A program made the translations under genes and the position numbers. Below the pieces are notes generated by a model, which saw only the letters and a list, made by a program, of their open reading frames with translations, did not search any database and was not told the DNA's origin. A DNA stretch of 13,494 bases. Origin: Gemmatimonadales bacterium. Its GTDB lineage: Bacteria; Gemmatimonadota; Gemmatimonadetes; Gemmatimonadales; GWC2-71-9. Of the stretch, positions 9,029-13,494 are shown piece after piece; positions within the stretch are counted from its first letter, which is position 1; every line of letters begins with the position of its first letter. Location of the stretch: NCBI GenBank assembly GCA_004525055.1, contig SPDF01000019.1, positions 1 through 13,494 of the forward strand, given 5' to 3'.

Positions 9029-10011
9029 CGACCGCCCGCGATCCTGGATTCATTGCGTCGCTTCGCACCCGTGTGCGCGGGGAGGTCCGCGCCGATGAAT
9101 CGCTGGCGCGCTATTCGACCTATCGAATCGGCGGGCCGGCCACGGTGCTCCTCCCGGCCGTCAATGAGGATGTGGGTATCGCGCTGCGCGCGGCCGTGGA
9201 GGCGGGAATTCCCTGGTTCGCGGTCGGGCTCGGGTCCAACATCCTCCTGCCCGACGGAGGGATGGACGCGCTCGTCATCCGGCTCGGGAAAGGGCTCGAC
9301 GGTCTGGAGAGAGAGGCCGACCGATGGAAGGTTGGGGCAGGGCTCCCGGCGCCCATCGCGGCGCGTCGCACGGCGGCCGCCGGGTGGTTCGGACTTCACA
9401 AGTTCGTCGGCGTGCCCGGGACGGCAGGCGGCGGCGTCTACATGAATGCGGGCTGCCACGGCGCTGAGTGGTCGGACTTTGTGGAATCGGTGCTCGTGGT
9501 CGACGACACGGGCACCGATCGGGTCTGGACGCGCGCAGAGATTCCATTCGGCTATCGGCAGAGCGGTCTCGTGGGCCAGGTCGTGCTGGAGGCCACGGTG
9601 CGCCTCCGGCCCGAGGCTCCTGAGGTGATCGAGACGGAGCTGGCGGAGCTCTTCAAGTGGCGCTCCGATGGCACCCCATTCAACCAACCCTGTTGCGGGA
9701 GTGTCTTTCGGAACCCCGGTGGTGCCTCCTGGCATCGTGAGGGGGGGCCGCGGACGGCGGGCCAGTTGATCGAGGCGGCGGGGCTGAAGGGGTTCCGGGT
9801 CGGCGGCGCCGAGATCTCTCCGAAGCACGCCAACTACTTCGTCAACACCGGCGATGCCAGTGGCGCCGACATCCGGGCCCTGATCACCCACGCGCAGGCC
9901 ACGGTCTATGCGCACTTTGGCGCGGCCCTCGAGACCGAAGTGAAGCTGATTCGCCCTGATGGCGGCGCCGACGCGCTTCCTTCCCCTGCCTACGGAACAC
10001 CCCATGCCTGA
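9025..10011 (+). CDS. murB: UDP-N-acetylenolpyruvoylglucosamine reductase
   Basis: MurB is the FAD-dependent enzyme that reduces UDP-GlcNAc-enolpyruvate with NADPH to UDP-MurNAc, the second committed step of peptidoglycan synthesis. The product is 328 residues. The FAD-binding region contains YSTYRIGGPATVLLP (30-44), GLGSNILLPDGG (68-79) and GVPGTAGGGVYMNAG (129-143). The C-terminal substrate domain has FGYRQSGL (175-182), CGSVFRNP (224-231) and LIEAAGLKGFRVGGAEIS (248-265). Arg178, Ser226 and Glu305 match the catalytic Arg, the proton-donating Ser and the Glu of known MurB proteins. The start is the GTG at 9025, whose last two bases are the start of the carB stop (GTGA overlap). Family similarity begins soon after. 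The same frame stays open far upstream through carB, but that part is not MurB. The 3' end overlaps the next gene by eight bases. Confidence 0.94.
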
Positions 10012-10594
10012 CTATTTCGTCCATGAATCCAGCTACGTCGATGATGGCGCCGTCGTCGGGACCGGGACCAAGATCTGGCACTTCAGCCACGTCATGCCGG
10101 GGGCGGTCATCGGCGAGCGGTGCAACCTGGGCCAAAACGTCGTGGTCATGCCGCACACCCGTCTGGGGAACAATGTGAAGGTGCAGAACAACGTCTCAAT
10201 CTACGAGGGGGTGGAGCTCGAGGACGACGTCTTCTGTGGCCCGAGTTGCGTCTTCACAAACGTGATCAATCCGCGGAGCCACGTCTCCCGCAAGCGCGAG
10301 TACCGGCCGACCCTCGTCCGGCGCGGTGCCACCATCGGGGCCAACGCCACGATCATCTGCGGCAGCACCCTGGGCGCCTATTCCTTCGTGGGGGCTGGGG
10401 CTGTGGTCCGGGGGGAGGTCCCCGACTATGCGCTGATGGTCGGAATCCCGGCTCGGCGAGTCGGGTGGATGTGCCAGTGCGGCGTTCGCCTGACGCCAGC
10501 GGATGGGGTGGCCGTCTGTGCCTCCTGTAGTGCCGAATACCGGGAGGATGGGGGTCGCCTCCACCGCGTTGATTCTCCCCCTCTGCAGGGCTAA
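10004..10594 (+). CDS. wbpD: WbpD/WlbB-type UDP-sugar 3-N-acetyltransferase with C-terminal zinc-ribbon-like tail
   Basis: This is a left-handed beta-helix acetyltransferase of 196 residues. By family it acetylates the 3-amino group of UDP-2-acetamido-3-amino-2,3-dideoxy-D-glucuronate using acetyl-CoA. Hexapeptide repeats run from about residue 11 (YVDDGAVVGTGTKIWHFSHV, then NLGQNVVVMPHTRLG) to about 150. The hallmark segments QNNVSIYEGVELEDDVFCGP (61-80), VFTNVINPRS (83-92), GATIGANATIICG (108-120) and DYALMVGIPARRVGWM (141-156) are those of WbpD. A further 40 residues carry CQCG (157-160) and CASC (172-175), a possible zinc ribbon seen in some relatives. The start is ATG 10004 because the family begins here. 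An ATG at 9959, inside murB, would add 15 unrelated residues. The gene overlaps murB by eight bases. Its partners wbpE and wbpA follow. Confidence 0.88.
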   Translation: MPDYFVHESSYVDDGAVVGTGTKIWHFSHVMPGAVIGERCNLGQNVVVMPHTRLGNNVKVQNNVSIYEGVELEDDVFCGPSCVFTNVINPRSHVSRKREYRPTLVRRGATIGANATIICGSTLGAYSFVGAGAVVRGEVPDYALMVGIPARRVGWMCQCGVRLTPADGVAVCASCSAEYREDGGRLHRVDSPPLQG

Positions 10595-10629
10595 GTTTGT
10601 TGGTTATCGTAGGTTAGAGTTGTCCCACC

Positions 10630-10651
10630 GGCGGGGGTCAGACCTCCCGCC
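10630..10651 (+). promoter_or_regulatory. Hairpin in the leader before wbpE (function unknown)
   Basis: GGCGGG-GGT (10630-10638) can pair with ACC-CCCGCC (10642-10644 and 10646-10651) around a CAG loop, with one bulged T at 10645. The resulting stem of nine pairs is GC-rich. No T run follows, so it is not a standard terminator. It ends four bases before the wbpE ribosome binding site and could affect translation, RNA stability or transcript pausing. Confidence 0.5.
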
Positions 10652-10655
10652 TCTT

Positions 10656-10660
10656 GAGGG
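10656..10660 (+). promoter_or_regulatory. Ribosome binding site that fixes the wbpE start
   Basis: GAGGG lies eight bases before the GTG at 10669. It favours that start over the in-frame TTG at 10654, which would overlap it. Confidence 0.7.
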
Positions 10661-10668
10661 CCAGTCCC

Positions 10669-11787
10669 GTGAACGTCCCGCTGCTCGATCTTGTCGCCCA
10701 GCATCAAGGCATCAAGGAGGCCGTCCTCCCGGCCGTGATGAGTGTCATCCAACGGCAGGGCTTCATCATGGGCCCCGAGGTCGCTCAACTCGAAGGACAG
10801 GTGGCGAAGCTCTCGGGTGCAAAGCACGGCATTGCCTGCGCCAGCGGGACGGATGCGCTCCTGCTACCGCTCCGCGCTCTCGGCCTCAAGCCAGGCGATG
10901 AGGTCATCGCGCCCTCTTTCACGTTCTTTGCGACCGCCGGAGCCATCCAGAACGCTGGCGGGCGACCGGTATTCGTGGACATCGAGCCGGGCACCTTCAA
11001 CATCGACCCGGCGGCCGTGGAGGCCGCCATCACGCCGCGCACGCGGGCCATCGTGCCCGTGCACGTTTTTGGCCAGATGGCCGATGTGGAGGCGCTGCTC
11101 GCGCTGGCCCGGAAGCACGACCTGATGCTCGTGGAGGATGCGGCGCAGGCCATCGGTGCCCGTCGCAAGGTTGATGGGACGTGGCGTGCCGCCGGCGAAC
11201 TGGGGACGGTCGGGTCGTTTTCGTTCTTTCCCACCAAGAACCTCGGTGCCTGGGGTGATGGCGGCATGATGGTGGCGCAAGACGATGCGCTCGCTGACCG
11301 GCTCCGTCGCGAACGGCTGCACGGTGGGGCCCGGGAGTATTTCCACGACGAGGTGGGCCTCAACAGCCGACTCGACTCGATCCAGGCCGCCGTCCTGCTG
11401 GCCAAGCTGCCCTATCTGGCCGCGTGGGGCACGCGCCGGCGCGAGATCGCGGCGCTCTATACCGAGGCCTTTGCCGGGATCCCTGGCGTGACTCCGCCGC
11501 CGATCGATCCCGCCAACGAGCACATTTTTCACCAGTATACGATTCGCGCCGAGCGGCGCGAGGCGCTCCTGGCTCATCTGAAGTCCCAGGGCATCGGGCA
11601 CAAGGTGTACTACCCGCTCGCGCTCCATTTGCAGCCCTGCTTCGGTTACCTCGGGATGGGAGTGGGGGCGCTCCCCATCACCGAACGTGCCACCGAGGAA
11701 GTCGTGTCGCTGCCGATCTATCCTGAACTCACCTCCAACCAAATCGACGCCGTCGTTTCCGCCGTCCAGGAGTTTTACCAGGGATGA
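10669..11787 (+). CDS. wbpE: DegT/DnrJ/EryC1/StrS-family sugar aminotransferase (WbpE-like)
   Basis: This is a PLP-dependent sugar aminotransferase of 372 residues. Its likely role is to transfer an amino group from glutamate to the 3-keto form of UDP-GlcNAc-uronic acid, making the substrate of WbpD. The family start is VPLLDLVAQHQGIKEAV. Next come GFIMGPEVAQLE (31-42), ASGTDALLLPLRALGLKPGDEVI (58-80), the PLP-contacting VEDAAQAIGA (155-164) and GSFSFFPTKNLGAWGDGGM (182-200). Lys190 is the predicted Schiff-base lysine and Asp157 the pyridine-nitrogen contact. The later segments LNSRLDSIQAAVLLAKLPYL and HKVYYPLALHLQPCF also fit. The GTG start is chosen from the GAGGG site and from family alignment. 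The exact sugar substrate cannot be read from the sequence. It is inferred from the neighbours wbpD and wbpA, so another 3- or 4-keto sugar remains possible. Confidence 0.85.
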   Translation: MNVPLLDLVAQHQGIKEAVLPAVMSVIQRQGFIMGPEVAQLEGQVAKLSGAKHGIACASGTDALLLPLRALGLKPGDEVIAPSFTFFATAGAIQNAGGRPVFVDIEPGTFNIDPAAVEAAITPRTRAIVPVHVFGQMADVEALLALARKHDLMLVEDAAQAIGARRKVDGTWRAAGELGTVGSFSFFPTKNLGAWGDGGMMVAQDDALADRLRRERLHGGAREYFHDEVGLNSRLDSIQAAVLLAKLPYLAAWGTRRREIAALYTEAFAGIPGVTPPPIDPANEHIFHQYTIRAERREALLAHLKSQGIGHKVYYPLALHLQPCFGYLGMGVGALPITERATEEVVSLPIYPELTSNQIDAVVSAVQEFYQG

Positions 11788-13073
11788 CCAACACCACCGC
11801 GCAGGACCTGATCGCCAAGGCGGAGCGGCGCGAAGCGCTCTTCGGCGTTGTCGGGCTCGGATACGTCGGCCTCCCGCTCGTCATCGAGCTGGCACGCGCC
11901 GGGTACAAGGTCCTCGGCTTCGACATCCTACCGAACGTGGTTGAGGGGCTGAACGCCGGCCGCTCCCATGTCAAGGACATCTCCGACGCCGTGCTGCAGG
12001 AGGTACTGGCCAAGGGACTCTTCGAGGCCACGACCGATCTCGGCCGGCTCGGCGAGCCAGACGCGATTTCGATCGCGGTGCCGACGCCCCTCTCCAAGTT
12101 CAAGGATCCGGACGTCAGCTACATCCAGGCGTCGACGGAATCGGTCCGGAAGACCCTGCGAAAGGGCCAAGTCATCATCCTGGAGAGCACTACCTATCCG
12201 GGCACCACACGAGAGCTCATGCTGCCGGCGCTGGAGAGTACCGGCCTGGTGGTCGGCAAGGACTTCTTCCTGTCGTTCAGTCCTGAGCGCGTCGATCCGG
12301 GCAACCCCATCTACGGCACCCGGAACACGCCCAAGGTCATCGGCGGCATCACCCCCGATTGCTTGGCCGTGACGGCAGCGCTCTACCAACCCGCCATCGA
12401 CACCCTCGTGCAGGTGTCGTCCCCCGAGGCGGCCGAGTTGGTCAAGATCCTCGAGAACACCTTCCGGAGCGTGAACATCGGGCTGGTGAATGAAACCGCC
12501 ATCGTCTGCGACAAGCTGGGTGTGGATGTCTGGGAAGTGATCGAGGCCGCGGCCACCAAGCCGTTCGGCTTCATGAAGTTCTTGCCCGGCCCTGGCCTCG
12601 GTGGACACTGCATTCCGATCGACCCGCATTACCTCGCCTGGAAGATGCGCGGGCTCAACTACAAAACCCGGTTCATCGATCTGGCGGGTGAGGTGAACAC
12701 CGAGATGCCGATGTTCTGGGTCCGCAAGGTGGCAGACGCCCTGAACAGTGCGAGCCGGTCCGTCCGCGGCAGTCGTGTCCTCATCCTCGGGGTGGCCTAC
12801 AAGCGGGACATCGACGACCTGCGCGAGAGTCCGGCGCTCGACATCATTCGCCTGCTCGAACTCCAGGGCGCGCACGTGGAATACCACGACCCGCATGTGG
12901 CGAGCTATCTGGAGGACGGCAAGACCATCCACTCCGTTCCGTTGACCGTTGAAAAGGTGAAGGCCGCCGACTGCGTCATGGTGGTGACCGACCATGCGGC
13001 GGTCGACTACGCGATGGTGAAGAAGCACGCGAAGCGCGTTGTCGATACCCGCCACGTGATGCCGAGGGATTGA
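11784..13073 (+). CDS. wbpA: UDP-N-acetyl-D-glucosamine 6-dehydrogenase (WbpA-like)
   Basis: This is an NAD-dependent UDP-sugar dehydrogenase of 429 residues, performing two successive oxidations at C6 to make a uronic acid. The NAD-binding motif GLGYVGLP (24-31) is followed by IAVPTPLSKFKDPDVSYI (97-114), ESTTYPGTT (134-142) and FSPERVDPGN (165-174). The central helix has ELVKILENTFRSVNIGLVNE (218-237) with Lys221. The catalytic Cys276 lies in GPGLGGHCIPIDPHYLAWK (269-287). The C-terminal domain has GVAYKRDIDDLRESPALDI (336-354). The FSPERxDPGN and GHCIPIDPxYL patterns are typical of the WbpA/UDP-GlcNAc branch and not of UDP-glucose dehydrogenases. The ATG overlaps the wbpE stop by four bases (ATGA), with AGGAG at 11768-11772. 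A related UDP-ManNAc or UDP-GalNAc dehydrogenase is the main alternative. The WbpE and WbpD neighbours favour UDP-GlcNAc. Confidence 0.87.
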   Translation: MTNTTAQDLIAKAERREALFGVVGLGYVGLPLVIELARAGYKVLGFDILPNVVEGLNAGRSHVKDISDAVLQEVLAKGLFEATTDLGRLGEPDAISIAVPTPLSKFKDPDVSYIQASTESVRKTLRKGQVIILESTTYPGTTRELMLPALESTGLVVGKDFFLSFSPERVDPGNPIYGTRNTPKVIGGITPDCLAVTAALYQPAIDTLVQVSSPEAAELVKILENTFRSVNIGLVNETAIVCDKLGVDVWEVIEAAATKPFGFMKFLPGPGLGGHCIPIDPHYLAWKMRGLNYKTRFIDLAGEVNTEMPMFWVRKVADALNSASRSVRGSRVLILGVAYKRDIDDLRESPALDIIRLLELQGAHVEYHDPHVASYLEDGKTIHSVPLTVEKVKAADCVMVVTDHAAVDYAMVKKHAKRVVDTRHVMPRD

Positions 13074-13079
13074 GCCGAC

Positions 13080-13494
13080 GTGCGCGTATCGATCATCGGG
13101 AGCGGTTATGTGGGCCTGGTCGCCGGGGCCTGCTTCGCCGAGACGGGCAACGACGTAGTCTGCGCGGATGTGGACGAAGAGAAGATCGAGGGATTGCGGC
13201 GGAATGAGCTGCCGATCTACGAGCCGGGTCTCGAACCGTTGGTCCGACGGAATCAGGAGGAAGGGCGACTGGCATTCACAACCGACATCGGCGCGGCGGT
13301 GGAGCGAGCCCAGGTCGTCTTCATCGCGGTGGGGACGCCCGAGGGCGAGGACGGCTCGGCGGACCTGCAGCACGTACTCGACGTTGCGAGGGTCATCGGT
13401 CGCCACCTCAACGGGCCGAAGGTGATTGCCACGAAATCCACGGTGCCAGTTGGGACGGCGGAACGGGTGCGAGAGGCGATTCGGGCGGAGTCGA
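13080..13494 (+). CDS. ugd: UDP-glucose 6-dehydrogenase, N-terminal part (cut by the window edge)
   Basis: The first 138 residues of an NAD-dependent UDP-sugar dehydrogenase are visible and run off the right edge with no stop. The start reads RVSIIGSGYVGLVAGACFAE, with the Rossmann motif GSGYVG and the ACFAE helix. Then come IYEPGLEPLV (residues 49-58), FIAVGTPEGEDGSADL and KSTVPVGTA. The combination LPIYEPGL, VGTPxxxDGSADL and TKSTVPVGT is that of UDP-glucose dehydrogenase, which makes UDP-glucuronate. It is distinct from the WbpA-type gene just before it. The start is GTG at 13080, six bases after the wbpA stop, with GAGGGA (13064-13069) ten bases upstream. The catalytic Cys domain lies outside the window, so activity cannot be judged. 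Confidence 0.9.
   Translation, partial: MRVSIIGSGYVGLVAGACFAETGNDVVCADVDEEKIEGLRRNELPIYEPGLEPLVRRNQEEGRLAFTTDIGAAVERAQVVFIAVGTPEGEDGSADLQHVLDVARVIGRHLNGPKVIATKSTVPVGTAERVREAIRAES

Larger units (their letters stand above)
10595..10668. other. 74-base intergenic gap between wbpD and wbpE
   Basis: This is the only gap of note within the plus-strand sugar gene run, because all other joints overlap or nearly touch. It contains the hairpin at 10630-10651 and the wbpE ribosome binding site. I saw no convincing -35/-10 pair (a TAGAGT at 10615-10620 has no partner at the right distance), so a separate promoter here is possible but not supported. Confidence 0.6.

Noticed and set aside
9959..10003. Earlier ATG for the WbpD-like gene
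   Set aside because: The 15 extra residues do not resemble the family, and the ATG at 10004 matches the usual N-terminus.
10592..10620. Possible promoter before wbpE with TAGAGT as -10 box
   Set aside because: No acceptable -35 box is found 16-18 bases upstream (the position reads TAAGTT), so I do not list it.
11928..13406. Long open frame on the minus strand (492 residues) opposite wbpA and ugd
   Set aside because: Both sense genes have full family motifs. The antisense product has the His/Asp/Arg-rich composition of a reverse-frame shadow and no own ribosome binding context.

Overview
This is a GC-rich bacterial chromosome segment with almost no non-coding space. It holds the end of a ribosomal-protein/RNA-polymerase operon, then a sugar-nucleotide biosynthesis cluster interleaved with two housekeeping genes. 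The genes for lipopolysaccharide-type or capsular sugar precursors (GDP-rhamnose, UDP-diacetamido-uronic acid, UDP-glucuronic acid) suggest a Gram-negative-type cell surface. The phylum cannot be fixed from the sequence alone; something like Gemmatimonadota would fit, but that is a low-confidence guess. No mobile element, CRISPR array, tRNA or rRNA was seen.

Region 1 (1-373) is the C-terminal part of an unrecognised small protein, possibly NTF2-like/DUF4783-like. Region 2 (382-3526) is the alpha-operon block rpmJ-rpsM-rpsK-rpsD-rpoA-rplQ. It has a plausible sigma70-type promoter just before rpmJ and ends in a clear intrinsic terminator with a GCGA loop. The usual upstream neighbour infA is not next to rpmJ here. 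Region 3 (3577-3849) is rpmB (L28), alone on the minus strand and convergent with rplQ. Its predicted promoter overlaps a predicted promoter for the next plus-strand unit.

Region 4 (3869-10594) is a plus-strand chain in which every gene overlaps the next by a few bases: gmd, rmd, carB, murB, wbpD-like. Gmd and Rmd would turn GDP-D-mannose into GDP-D-rhamnose. CarB is the large subunit of carbamoyl-phosphate synthetase (no carA in the window). MurB completes UDP-MurNAc for peptidoglycan. Region 5 (10630-13494) continues after a 74-base gap containing a hairpin: wbpE-like aminotransferase, wbpA-like UDP-GlcNAc 6-dehydrogenase, and a UDP-glucose 6-dehydrogenase cut by the window edge.

Together wbpA, wbpE and wbpD give three of the four enzymes that make UDP-2,3-diacetamido-2,3-dideoxy-D-glucuronate from UDP-GlcNAc. 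The missing step is the WbpB 3-dehydrogenase, which would be expected just beyond the right edge or elsewhere. The individual genes belong to known families. What is unusual is their arrangement: pyrimidine/arginine and cell-wall housekeeping genes are translationally coupled to surface-sugar genes. I found no evidence of a wholly new biological system.
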